A DNA stretch of 56,049 nt from contig CAMCZU010000005.1 in the NCBI GenBank assembly GCA_945888065.1, positions 1 through 56,049 on the forward strand. The letters are read 5' to 3'. This document shows positions 8,591 to 17,442 of this stretch, one piece after another. Numbering within the stretch: position 1 is the stretch's first letter; every line of letters starts with the position of its first letter. Both the position numbers and the translations under genes were made by a program. The notes under the pieces are model-generated. The model saw only the letters and a program-made list of their open reading frames with translations. It was not told the origin of the DNA and made no database searches. Origin of the DNA: Rickettsia typhi. GTDB lineage: Bacteria; Pseudomonadota; Alphaproteobacteria; WRAU01; Hepatincolaceae.

Positions 8591-8905
8591 TTATTTATCA
8601 AATACAGAAACTATATAACTTTTTAAAATTTCAATTTCTACATTGTCTGCAATGCTAACTATTAAGTATCCATTATCTTTTACTTTAACAACTTTAGCAA
8701 CAATTCCAGAGCTTAATAAAACTTTATCACCTGATTTTAATGATTCTAATAATTGCATATGTTTTTTTTGTTTGTTTTTTTGCGGACGAATTAATAAAAA
8801 ATAAAAAATAGCAAAAATAAATACAAATGGTAATAAGTTCATTAATAAAACTTCCATTTTTGAACCTTGTTGAGCAACTTCAGCGGCATTTAACATAGAA
8901 AACAT
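8591..8905 (-). CDS. yajC: Sec translocon accessory protein YajC
   Basis: A 104-residue single-pass membrane protein that copurifies with SecDF. It has a short N-terminal leader, one membrane helix (residues about 24-43) ending in the family signature FLLIRPQKNKQKKH, and a small cytoplasmic beta domain (SLKSGDKVLLSSGIVAKVVK). The ribosome site AGGAGG lies just upstream of the start. It is the first gene of the yajC-secD-secF set. Confidence 0.95.
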   Translation of the reverse strand: MFSMLNAAEVAQQGSKMEVLLMNLLPFVFIFAIFYFLLIRPQKNKQKKHMQLLESLKSGDKVLLSSGIVAKVVKVKDNGYLIVSIADNVEIEILKSYIVSVFDK

Positions 8906-8982
8906 AACAAAAACCTCCTTAAAATTTTTTAATTATTGTTTATAAAGTATAAACTAGTTATTAAATAAATCTACACAAAAAA

Positions 8983-10104
8983 TTATCTATAGCTATTTAA
9001 ATAAACAAGAGGATCCATTGGCTTAACCTTTTGTCTTAATTCAAAATGTAGCTGTGGTTGAACAACCCCACCTGTATTGCTAACCTCTGCAATAATTTGA
9101 CCTTGTGTTATACTATCACCTTTTTTTACTTTAATATTATCTGTATGTGCATAAGCACTTACCCATCCTTGAGAATGTTGAATTAAAATAATATTACCAA
9201 AATTTTCTAAAGTATTTCCTACATATACAACTACCCCATTTTGCACAGCTTTTATTGCGGTTCCTTGTTTTGCTGAAATATTTATTCCTTCATTAATAAC
9301 ACCACCTGCCTGAGGACCAAATGGAATTAACAATCTGCCAACCACAGGCCAAATAAATACATTTTCATCTGTAGATGAAGCTTGATTTGGCGATTTTTTT
9401 GATACTGAATAGTTGCTACTTACTTTTAATATTACATCTAATGTTAACTCATAAGGCTCTTTTAAATCATTTAATGCAACTAGTTCATCTTTTGTCATAT
9501 TGTGCATTTTAGCAATTGAGTATATTGTATCACCTTTTTTTACTTTATAATGCTTATATTTAGGTAGTTCATCAATTTCTTTATCTGATGTATCTTCTGT
9601 TATAGCTTGTTTATTATTTAGAGAATCTAATTTTGGCTCTGCATTGTTTGTATTTACATTATTACCATTATTTTGCTCTGATAGATATATTTTATTACCT
9701 ACTTTTAAAGTTTTTTTAGAATCTAAAGAATTCCATTTAGTTAAATTATCAACAGATACATTGTATTGTTTAGCAATTGAGTATATTGTATCTTTTTGTT
9801 TAACTATATGAAAATTTTGATTAATATTATCTGTTGAAATAGGGTTATTAGATTTGTTAGAAGATTCTTTTTCTATATTTTTTTCATCTATTTGCCATTT
9901 TGTATTAGTTGCCTTAGCATTATCTTCAATTACATTATCAAAATTATCTTGATTATCTAACATCCATTTAGTTAAATTTTTATAATTTTTTAATTGTTCT
10001 TCTTCTGCCTCTGATATTTCTACACTAAACAAAGAGGTAGCATTTAAAACATACAAATTTAAGAGGATAAAAATAAATATATAGAGTGTTTTTTTGATAT
10101 TCAT
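8983..10104 (-). CDS. nlpD: NlpD/EnvC-like LysM protein with degenerate M23 domain
   Basis: A 373-residue exported protein with a signal segment (residues 5-22), two LysM peptidoglycan-binding domains (about 98-143 and 184-231, each with the DTIYSIAK pattern) and a C-terminal LytM/M23 fold (about 265-370). Two zinc-ligand motifs are altered: the H-x-G-x-D motif reads NEGIN, and the H-L-H-F-E motif reads QLHFE. As in E. coli NlpD and EnvC this points to an activator of cell-wall amidases at the division site rather than a peptidase. No amidase is in the window. Position between serS and yajC is the normal alphaproteobacterial order, though surE and pcm are absent here. Confidence 0.85.
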   Translation of the reverse strand: MNIKKTLYIFIFILLNLYVLNATSLFSVEISEAEEEQLKNYKNLTKWMLDNQDNFDNVIEDNAKATNTKWQIDEKNIEKESSNKSNNPISTDNINQNFHIVKQKDTIYSIAKQYNVSVDNLTKWNSLDSKKTLKVGNKIYLSEQNNGNNVNTNNAEPKLDSLNNKQAITEDTSDKEIDELPKYKHYKVKKGDTIYSIAKMHNMTKDELVALNDLKEPYELTLDVILKVSSNYSVSKKSPNQASSTDENVFIWPVVGRLLIPFGPQAGGVINEGINISAKQGTAIKAVQNGVVVYVGNTLENFGNIILIQHSQGWVSAYAHTDNIKVKKGDSITQGQIIAEVSNTGGVVQPQLHFELRQKVKPMDPLVYLNSYR

Positions 10105-10184
10105 TATAATTTTAAACCATTTTAATGTAATTACTAATTGTATAATATATATATATTATCTAACAAAATATAGTTAAAATATAG

Positions 10185-11459
10185 TTAATTTTGTTTTTTA
10201 ATTAATGTTTGCCCATTCATATATGGAATTAAAACATTTGGAACATTTATAGATCCATCTTCATTTTGATAGTTTTCTAAAATTGCAACTAATGTTCTAC
10301 CTACTGCTAAGCCTGAACCATTTAAGGTATGAACTAACACATTTGTGTTGTCAATATTTTTATATCTAGCTTTCATTCTTCTTGCTTGGAAATCTTCACA
10401 ATTTGAACAACTAGAGATTTCTCTATATGTATTTTGCCCTGGTAGCCACACTTCTATATCATAAGTTTTTGAAGATGCAAAACCCATATCACCACAACAC
10501 AACAACATAGTTCTATATGGCAATTCTAGTTGTTTTAAAATTTCTTGGGCGCTATCTGTCATATGTTCTAGCTCTTTATAAGATTCTTCAGGTTTAGCAA
10601 TACTTACAAGCTCTACTTTATAAAATTGATGTTGCCTTATCATTCCTTTTGTGTCTCTACCTGCTGAACCTGCCTCTGAACGAAAACACAAACTTAAAGC
10701 TACAGATCTTATTGGAAGCTGACTTTCAGTTAAAATTGTATTACTAACTAAGTTTGTTAAAGGAATTTCTGTAGTTGAAATTAACCATTTGTTATCTGTT
10801 GTGCAGAATAAATCTTCTTTAAACTTTGGTAATTGAGCTGTGTTATATAGCATTTCTTCATTCATTAATACTGGAACTGAATACTCTGTGTATCCATTTT
10901 TTTGAGTATGAACATCTAGCATAAATGCTCCTATAGCTCTTTCTAGCTTAGCTAAATCTCCTTTTAAAATAACAAACCTACTGCCTGAAAGCTCTGATGC
11001 TTTATCAAAATCCATTAAGCCTAAATTTATACCTAGTTCAAAATGCTCTTTTGGTTTAAAAGCAAAGCTTTTTGGTGTTAAAAACTTATTTATTTCTACA
11101 TTATCTAGTTCATTTTTACCTTTTGGAACGCTACTATGTGGTATATTTGGTATTAATAATAATAAAGAATTTATTTGTGCTTCTAGATTTTTTGTTTTAT
11201 TTACTAATATGTCTTCTTCTTGTTTATATTTACTAACTTCTGTTAATAAATCTGTTGTATCTTTTTGTTGAGACTTTAAAATCCCAATTTCTTTTGCTAG
11301 TTTGTTTCTATAAGCTGATATATCTTGGCTTTTAATTTGATATTCTTTTAATTGAGTATCTAGCTGTAAAAATTCATCTATATTTATAACTTGATTTCTA
11401 TCATTTAGCATTTCTTTAATTTGTTGAGAGTTTTTTCTAATTAATTTAATATCTATCAT
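10185..11459 (-). CDS. serS: Seryl-tRNA synthetase
   Basis: A 424-residue class II synthetase that charges tRNA-Ser. The N-terminal 100 residues form the antiparallel coiled-coil arm (KIRKNSQQ-like start, then Lys/Gln-rich heptads). The catalytic core has motif 2 in FRSEAGSAGRDTKGMIRQHQ (about residues 260-279), the ser-specific TTEIPLTNL segment, and motif 3 GSGLAVGRTLVAILENYQ. The length is standard. It lies 23 bases downstream of the Gate-domain gene, and with mnmA upstream all read in one direction. Confidence 0.97.
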   Translation of the reverse strand: MIDIKLIRKNSQQIKEMLNDRNQVINIDEFLQLDTQLKEYQIKSQDISAYRNKLAKEIGILKSQQKDTTDLLTEVSKYKQEEDILVNKTKNLEAQINSLLLLIPNIPHSSVPKGKNELDNVEINKFLTPKSFAFKPKEHFELGINLGLMDFDKASELSGSRFVILKGDLAKLERAIGAFMLDVHTQKNGYTEYSVPVLMNEEMLYNTAQLPKFKEDLFCTTDNKWLISTTEIPLTNLVSNTILTESQLPIRSVALSLCFRSEAGSAGRDTKGMIRQHQFYKVELVSIAKPEESYKELEHMTDSAQEILKQLELPYRTMLLCCGDMGFASSKTYDIEVWLPGQNTYREISSCSNCEDFQARRMKARYKNIDNTNVLVHTLNGSGLAVGRTLVAILENYQNEDGSINVPNVLIPYMNGQTLIKKQN

Positions 11460-11482
11460 TGATGTTTATAATCCTTAATTTT

Positions 11483-12487
11483 TTATAGTGAGAACAAATA
11501 TTTACTTTTAAACTTATTACTTAAAGATGGCAAAATAAATGCTGACAACAAGTATACTATTACAACTGAAGCTAGCAATCTAATTATAAACACTAACCAA
11601 AAATTTGCACCCAAAATTGTAAATATTAAGATATCTTCTATCATTGCATGTGACATTGCTAAAAAGGTAATAACTTTAAAAGACTGATCTTTTTGAAACC
11701 CATTGTTATTATCTTTTTCTTCTTTAAGCAAACCCCATCCATATGATAACCCAACTATAAAACATATAAATAATATAAAAGAATTATTTTTGTTAATTTT
11801 TAACATATGGCACAACGGGAATAATACTTTATTTAACATAGCAAATAAATTAAAATAATGAATAACCTTTACCATTGCAAAAATAATAAAAATTATTAAA
11901 AAAATAACAAACATAACCTGAATTTGTTCTAAAATCCATATGCCAATATCTTGCAACCATATAAAAAAATTATGCTTAAACATTCCAACCTTGTAATAAT
12001 CCATAAAAGTATTAATATGTGTGCTTTGAGATAAAACATAGGTATCTACTTTGCTTTGTAATAAAAAAAATTTTTTACAAACAATATGAAACAAATAAGC
12101 AGTTAAAATAGACGAAAAAAATCTAATTCCTGCAGACCAATACCAAGTTGTTCCTATTTCTTTTGATATTATAGATTCTACAATAATGCTGTGGCAAATC
12201 AAGCATAGCAAGGCTATTTCAGTGAGTTGTTCGTAGGTAATTGGATATTCATTAAATAATATAGCAATAATTGAAAATGCTGTATAATTATTGTTTAATA
12301 AAGCTCCAATCCAAGATAGAGAATATATTTGAGGTATGTCTAATAACCACATAATAGGATAAAACAGATAACTAAAATAGCTTAGCGCATTAAATTCTTG
12401 AATAACTTTAATTATAAAAATTATAGGTATCATTATTTTAAATAAATCTTTAGAATTAATAATAGTTTTTTGTAAAATTGATTTCAT
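11483..12487 (-). CDS. Nucleoside-recognition (Gate) domain membrane protein
   Basis: A 334-residue polytopic membrane protein with about seven or eight hydrophobic segments. Two halves resemble the Gate/nucleoside-recognition domain found in SpmA/SpmB, FeoB and concentrative nucleoside transporters; FIVGLSYGWGLLKEE and the FLAMSHAMIEDILIF helix late in the protein are typical. The transported substrate is not known and cannot be read from sequence. It sits 18 bases after mnmA and 23 before serS, so it is probably cotranscribed with them, although no functional link is obvious. Confidence 0.7.
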   Translation of the reverse strand: MKSILQKTIINSKDLFKIMIPIIFIIKVIQEFNALSYFSYLFYPIMWLLDIPQIYSLSWIGALLNNNYTAFSIIAILFNEYPITYEQLTEIALLCLICHSIIVESIISKEIGTTWYWSAGIRFFSSILTAYLFHIVCKKFFLLQSKVDTYVLSQSTHINTFMDYYKVGMFKHNFFIWLQDIGIWILEQIQVMFVIFLIIFIIFAMVKVIHYFNLFAMLNKVLFPLCHMLKINKNNSFILFICFIVGLSYGWGLLKEEKDNNNGFQKDQSFKVITFLAMSHAMIEDILIFTILGANFWLVFIIRLLASVVIVYLLSAFILPSLSNKFKSKYLFSL

Positions 12488-12505
12488 TATGTATCTTTAT
12501 GTTTG

Positions 12506-13600
12506 TTAAATATATCCACCACCTAGTAGCCTATCATTTTTATCATAAAAAGCACAAGTTTGCCCTTTGGCAACTCCAAAAATATCATTTTTAAAAATAA
12601 TTTTTGCTGTATTGTGAGAAGTTGGTATTAAATCAGACTCAACTAGCATTTGCGAAGATCTAACCTTAGAAAAAACCATCTTAGAGGAGCTATTAAAAAT
12701 ATCATCTCCTAGCCAGTTAATATCACTTAAATTTATTTCTTTAACTGCCAAAGCTTCTTTAGGACCAACAACTACCTCGCCTTTGTTTACATCAATGTTA
12801 ATAACAAAATAAGGTTTCTCTGTTCCACCTATACCAATTCCTTTTCTTTGACCTATAGTAAAATTGTGAACCCCTTTATGAGATCCTAAAATATTACCAT
12901 TTGTATCTACTATATTTCCAACTTTTGCTTTTTCTTCCATTTTATTAAAAATTTCAGAATAAGATGCTCCACCTGTAAAGCATAAATCAGAAGATGCTTT
13001 TTTTTGTGCTACATGAACCCCTAATCTTTGTGCTTCGCTTCTAATATAATCTTTAGAATAATTAGCAAGTGGGAATCTTAATTTTTTCAATACGCTTTTT
13101 CTTACTTGAGATAAAAAATAACTTTGATCTCTGCCTTGGGTAGCTGAACGATAAATAGCCCCTAACCCATCTGCACCTTTATCCCATTTGATATAATGAC
13201 CTGTTACCAAAATATCTGCATTAATTTTTTCACTTTCTTTTAAAAGATAGCCAAATTTAATATCTCTATTACAAGTTATACAAGGATTAACAGTAATACC
13301 AGACATATACCCAAATAAAAATGGGTTAATTACCTCTTCCATAAATTCTTCTTTTAATTCAATAAAATGATGTTCTATAGCAAAATCTTTAGCTATTCGT
13401 ATGCAATCATTTCTAATTGTAGTATCTTTGCATACAATACCTTTTGCTTCATCATTTTCATATAAAATTAATGTCATACCTACAATGTTTTTATATCCTG
13501 CTTCTTGTAGCAAAGCAACGGTAGTGCTACTATCTACTCCCCCTGACATTGCAACAACTATTTTGGCATTTTTATCTACATTTGGAAAATCAATTTTCAT
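12506..13600 (-). CDS. mnmA: tRNA-specific 2-thiouridylase MnmA
   Basis: A 364-residue enzyme that adds sulfur to U34 of tRNA-Lys, -Glu and -Gln. The ATP pyrophosphatase P-loop is AMSGGVDSSTT (residues 17-27). The two catalytic cysteines are present: NPCITC (about 105-110) and DLCFTG (about 205-210). The C-terminal HKGVHNFTIGQRKGIGIGG and beta-barrel segments match the family. The start codon follows the intergenic region shared with the divergent rquA gene. Length is normal. Confidence 0.95.
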   Translation of the reverse strand: MKIDFPNVDKNAKIVVAMSGGVDSSTTVALLQEAGYKNIVGMTLILYENDEAKGIVCKDTTIRNDCIRIAKDFAIEHHFIELKEEFMEEVINPFLFGYMSGITVNPCITCNRDIKFGYLLKESEKINADILVTGHYIKWDKGADGLGAIYRSATQGRDQSYFLSQVRKSVLKKLRFPLANYSKDYIRSEAQRLGVHVAQKKASSDLCFTGGASYSEIFNKMEEKAKVGNIVDTNGNILGSHKGVHNFTIGQRKGIGIGGTEKPYFVINIDVNKGEVVVGPKEALAVKEINLSDINWLGDDIFNSSSKMVFSKVRSSQMLVESDLIPTSHNTAKIIFKNDIFGVAKGQTCAFYDKNDRLLGGGYI

Positions 13601-13716
13601 TTTTTATAATTTATATATTATTTTATATACTTATGATATAATACTATAAGTAGCTTTATTTAGAAATAATATTTTATTATAATATAAAAATATCATAATT
13701 AACACTGGTAAATACA

Positions 13717-14478
13717 ATGTCATCTGAAGATATTAATGAAAAAAATCAAAACATTATAAATAAATCTTCTTATATTGAAATTTTAGAAGATTCTATGTTA
13801 GAAAAAATTAATACTATAAAAATACCTGCATATTTAGAAAATGTTTATAATTGGGCTTACATTAATCCTAAAAATATAAAAAAATTAGATAATTCTTTTG
13901 TATACCATACAATTTTATTTGGTCAGGGTGGGCGATTAATGAAAACCTATTTAAAAGAATTTAATGAAGGGAACAAAGTATTACAAGTAGCACATGTTTA
14001 TGGTAATTTGTTAAAACATATGGCTAAAAAACTTGGAGACAATGGTTCACTTGATATTATAGATGTTGTTCCTTATCAATTAGAAAGAGCAAAGGAAAAA
14101 CTTCAAGAATACAATAATGTAGATATGTGGGTGCAAGATGCCTCTACCCCTTATCATAGACTTTATGATGTAGTTGGAATTTACTTTTTGCTACACGAAG
14201 TTCCAGATAGCATTAAGAAAAAAATTATAGAAAACGCTTTAAAACAAATTGATGAAAATAATGCAAAAGTTGTTTTTATAGACTATCATCATCCTCATTA
14301 TTTTCATCCTGTGCGCCCTATATTATTATTAGTAAATACATTTTTAGAGCCTTTTGCTAATGCTTTATGGAATAGAGAAATTAAAGATTTTACAAACAAA
14401 TCACATTTATATAATTGGGAAAAATCTACTATTTTTGGTGGAGTTTATCAAAAAGTTGTTGTAACTAAAAAAAGTTAA
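13717..14478 (+). CDS. rquA: Rhodoquinone biosynthesis methyltransferase homologue RquA
   Basis: A 253-residue class I SAM-methyltransferase-fold protein. RquA converts ubiquinone into rhodoquinone, the low-potential quinone that feeds electrons to fumarate reductase. Recognisable RquA features: KIPAYLENVYNWAYINP (residues 35-51), LQVAHVYGN (89-97) where ordinary methyltransferases carry a GxGxG SAM loop, DVVPYQLERAKEKL, YFLLHEVPDSIKKK (156-169), IDYHHPHYFHP and FLEPFANALWNREI. The N-terminal 30 residues are variable. It is a single gene facing away from mnmA, and its 3' end lies two bases from the convergent lipoprotein gene. UbiA, UbiD and UbiG elsewhere in the window would supply the precursor. 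Identification rests on motif recall, not a search. Confidence 0.85.
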   Translation: MSSEDINEKNQNIINKSSYIEILEDSMLEKINTIKIPAYLENVYNWAYINPKNIKKLDNSFVYHTILFGQGGRLMKTYLKEFNEGNKVLQVAHVYGNLLKHMAKKLGDNGSLDIIDVVPYQLERAKEKLQEYNNVDMWVQDASTPYHRLYDVVGIYFLLHEVPDSIKKKIIENALKQIDENNAKVVFIDYHHPHYFHPVRPILLLVNTFLEPFANALWNREIKDFTNKSHLYNWEKSTIFGGVYQKVVVTKKS

Positions 14479-14480
14479 AA

Positions 14481-15812
14481 TTATCTTTCTATAATTTCAA
14501 CAACTTCTCTACCACCAAATTTTTGTTCTTTTTTAATTATTATAGCACTTCTTATATTTTGTGATTTTATTACATCTTCTAAAAATTCTTCTCCAAAATA
14601 GGTAGTTTTTTTCATTCTTACATCTAATATTTTGTATGTAGTATTATTTTTTTTCTTGCTTGTAATGTATTCATCAAAATATCCTGCATAAATACCTAAA
14701 TTACTTTGATTATCAGCTCTCATTTTTACTAATCCTAAAGGACTTTGAAAAGTTGCATTTTGCAATTGTTGTGCTATTTTAATTCTATTTTCAACATCAT
14801 TGCTTGTGATATCAGCTTTTTTTATAGCATCTGCCATTAAATAAACACTTATGTAGCCTAAATAAGATGCAAATCGTGGCTTAAAATTATATTCTTTTTT
14901 GTATTTATTAATAAATTCTTTATTTGATTCACTATCAATTGCATACCAAGGGAATCCGCTAACATACCAATTTTTAGGGTTATCTTTTATTAATGCTTCA
15001 AACCACTCTGGTTCACCTATATATAACATATAGATATTTTTACCAATAGTAGACTTGTTATTTTGTAAATTAACTACTAATTTTTGTATGTCTTCATTAT
15101 CTATTGCTAAAATTATATTCTTTGAATAAGAATTATATATTGCTTCTGCTATATTTTTATTATCAACATCTGCTTTGTTTATTCTAATATCTGGAATAAT
15201 TTTTATATCTTTTCTTTTATTTAAAATAGTCTGTTTTACTAAATCTGAATAATAATCTCCCTGAGAATTAGTATAAGTAATAATATTTACATTTTTAATA
15301 CTAGAATCATCTATGATTTTTTGACTTAAGGCAATAATATGCATTGTATCTGAGGGTTTTAATTTAAAAACATAATTTGATGCTACATAACTATAAATTA
15401 AATCATTATGAGAAACACCTGTAGAGAAAAAAGGTATTTTATTATCATCAGCATACTTTGCTAAACCTAATGCAGGTTGCAATAAATAGGTTCCACTTAA
15501 AATTAATCCCCCCCTTTTTTTTACAGCTTTTTCTGCTACCATATATGCATCCATTTGATTACCATAATCATTTTCAATTACTAGCTTTATTGGTAATGAT
15601 AACACCCCTCCGCTTTTATTAATTTCTTTAATAGCTAAATACATTCCTGCATAGTAATGCTGTGTATATTCTTTTGATTTATCAATGCTATTAAAATCAA
15701 TAATTACTATTTCTTTTAATTTCATAACAGGTTTGCTTACTTTTTTAGAACAAGAAAATAAAAAAATCAAAACAAACAATACTAACCCATACAAAGCTGG
15801 TTTTTTTAACAT
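14481..15812 (-). CDS. Orphan branched-chain-amino-acid-type substrate-binding lipoprotein
   Basis: A 443-residue type 1 periplasmic binding protein (Peripla_BP_6, LivJ-like). A lipobox ends at Cys21 (IFLFSC), so the protein should be lipid-anchored. The fold signature is clear: AGMYLAIKEINKSGGV (about 62-77), KLVIENDYGNQMDA, LSGTYLLQPALGLAKYADD and the later FASYLGYISVYLMADAI. These proteins bind amino acids, amides or similar ligands. No permease or ATPase is nearby, so it is an orphan: it might pair with a distant transporter or act as a sensor or envelope factor. Around codons 92-97 the coding strand carries A8 followed by G7, a slippery run that could frameshift. Confidence 0.82.
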   Translation of the reverse strand: MLKKPALYGLVLFVLIFLFSCSKKVSKPVMKLKEIVIIDFNSIDKSKEYTQHYYAGMYLAIKEINKSGGVLSLPIKLVIENDYGNQMDAYMVAEKAVKKRGGLILSGTYLLQPALGLAKYADDNKIPFFSTGVSHNDLIYSYVASNYVFKLKPSDTMHIIALSQKIIDDSSIKNVNIITYTNSQGDYYSDLVKQTILNKRKDIKIIPDIRINKADVDNKNIAEAIYNSYSKNIILAIDNEDIQKLVVNLQNNKSTIGKNIYMLYIGEPEWFEALIKDNPKNWYVSGFPWYAIDSESNKEFINKYKKEYNFKPRFASYLGYISVYLMADAIKKADITSNDVENRIKIAQQLQNATFQSPLGLVKMRADNQSNLGIYAGYFDEYITSKKKNNTTYKILDVRMKKTTYFGEEFLEDVIKSQNIRSAIIIKKEQKFGGREVVEIIER

Positions 15813-15857
15813 CTTAACAACCCTAACATAATTTATATTTATTTACTTAAACTTTAT

Positions 15858-15891
15858 AATATAATATACTCTTATAGAAGTATATTATATT
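15858..15891. promoter_or_regulatory. 13-bp inverted repeat upstream of znuCB, possible operator
   Basis: AATATAATATACT (15858-15870) and AGTATATTATATT (15879-15891) are perfect inverted copies around an 8-base spacer, between the divergent lipoprotein gene and znuC. A zinc-dependent repressor site (Zur) is the natural guess for a zinc operon. The sequence is not a clear match to published Zur boxes and does not recur in front of znuA, so the assignment is weak; a hairpin in the znuC leader is the alternative. Confidence 0.4.
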
Positions 15892-15919
15892 TTTATCTAA
15901 TCAATTATTAAAAAAATCT

Positions 15920-16627
15920 ATGAAGCAATATTTGTTAACACTTAATAATGTAAATTATTTTCAAAAATCTAAATATATCTTAAAAAATATAAATTTTAAT
16001 ATAAAACAAAATGAATTAGTTTGCATAGTTGGTAAAAACGGCTCTGGTAAAACAACTTTATGCGAATTATTAACAAACAACCTTAAGCCATCTAGTGGGT
16101 CTATTGTAAAAACACCTAACCTTAAAATTTCTTATATACCACAAATAAAAAATTATAATTTTATTATGCCTATTTCAGTAAGTAATTTTTTACTTTTAAA
16201 TAATCCTAATAAAAATATTCTCTCTGAAAATGCTAACCTATTAACTTTATTTAATCTTAATCACTGCTTAAACAAAACATTTAAAGATTTATCAGGAGGC
16301 GAACAACAAAAAGCTATTATTTTACGATCTTTGTTGCTTAAACCAAATTTGTTAATAATGGATGAACCTGAATCTTTTATTGATTTTCAATCTAAAACTC
16401 AAATATATTCTATTATTAATGATATAAGAAAAACTTTTGGTATTTCTGTTGTTATTGTATCTCACGATGTAAATTTAGTTCTTAAAGATACAAATTGGGT
16501 CTTGTGCCTAAATAATGGAGAAATAGGATGCCAAGGTATGCCTTCTAATATAACTAAAGAAGATAGTTTTAACAAAATTTTTTCTAATCAATGGTCTTAT
16601 TATGAACATAAAGATTTAAGGAGGTAA
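15920..16627 (+). CDS. znuC: Zinc ABC transporter ATP-binding protein ZnuC
   Basis: A 235-residue ABC ATPase that powers zinc uptake. Walker A is GKNGSGKTTL (residues about 38-47), the signature is LSGGEQQKAIILRSLLL, Walker B is LLIMDEPESFID, and the switch His is in VVIVSHDVNL. The order and the adjoining membrane gene place it in the metal-uptake (ZnuC/MntB) group. Its last codons contain the strong AAGGAGG ribosome site of znuB, two bases before its stop, so the pair is tightly coupled. Confidence 0.92.
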   Translation: MKQYLLTLNNVNYFQKSKYILKNINFNIKQNELVCIVGKNGSGKTTLCELLTNNLKPSSGSIVKTPNLKISYIPQIKNYNFIMPISVSNFLLLNNPNKNILSENANLLTLFNLNHCLNKTFKDLSGGEQQKAIILRSLLLKPNLLIMDEPESFIDFQSKTQIYSIINDIRKTFGISVVIVSHDVNLVLKDTNWVLCLNNGEIGCQGMPSNITKEDSFNKIFSNQWSYYEHKDLRR

Positions 16628-16629
16628 AA

Positions 16630-17442
16630 GTGGATTTAATATTAAGTGCAACCATAGGAGCTTTATTATTAAGCACTTGCCTGTGTATTTTAGGAAGCTT
16701 TATTGTGTGGCAAAAAATAAGTTATATAGGCGATTCTATAGCACACTCTAGCTTATTAGGATTAATATTAGCAGAACTGCTTCATACTTCTGTAAATATT
16801 ATAACAATAATTATTTGCTTTTTATTTTCAATTTTGTTTGTTAATTTGAATAAAAAATTTAAAATAACAAAAGATTCTTTACTTATTTTTAATACTCAAT
16901 TTTCTTTATCTTTAGGATTTATACTACTTAGTGTTTTTTCTGGTGGTCGCCTATTAAATAATTATTTTTTTGGTAGCATTTTGGCATTAAATATAACAGA
17001 TATTTATATAATCTTTAGTATTTTAATGGTAATTATATTATTAACCTATATTTATTGGGAAAAATTATTATTAATAACTTTAAATAATACTATTGCCAAT
17101 GCCGAGGGAATAAATTCTAAAAGTTTTAATATAATCTTTATATTCTTTTTGTCTTTGGTTATTGCATTTTCTATAAAATTTATAGGAATTTTATTAGTGC
17201 CATCTTTGCTTATTTTACCCGCTTTAATTAGCTTAAATGTATTCAATAGTCCTGTAAAATCTATTTTGTTTTCTATATTGTTGGCATATGTATCTGTTTT
17301 ATTTGGGATTGTATTATCTTATTTAACAAATATACAACCTTCTCCTATTATTAGCTTTATGTTAATAATAATTATTATCCTAAAAATAGCATTTATATAT
17401 CTTTATAATAGAATTAAACTATCTAAATCTATTGTTAGATGA
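16630..17442 (+). CDS. znuB: Zinc ABC transporter permease ZnuB
   Basis: A 270-residue inner-membrane protein of the ABC-3 family with about eight membrane segments. GTG at 16630 is the right start because AGGAGG stands six bases before it. Family marks include FIVWQKISYIGDSIAHSSLL (about residues 24-43) and the KFIGILLVPSLLILPAL helix. It pairs with ZnuC and the distant ZnuA. The 3' end overlaps the convergent repeat-protein gene by 24 bases. Confidence 0.92.
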   Translation: MDLILSATIGALLLSTCLCILGSFIVWQKISYIGDSIAHSSLLGLILAELLHTSVNIITIIICFLFSILFVNLNKKFKITKDSLLIFNTQFSLSLGFILLSVFSGGRLLNNYFFGSILALNITDIYIIFSILMVIILLTYIYWEKLLLITLNNTIANAEGINSKSFNIIFIFFLSLVIAFSIKFIGILLVPSLLILPALISLNVFNSPVKSILFSILLAYVSVLFGIVLSYLTNIQPSPIISFMLIIIIILKIAFIYLYNRIKLSKSIVR

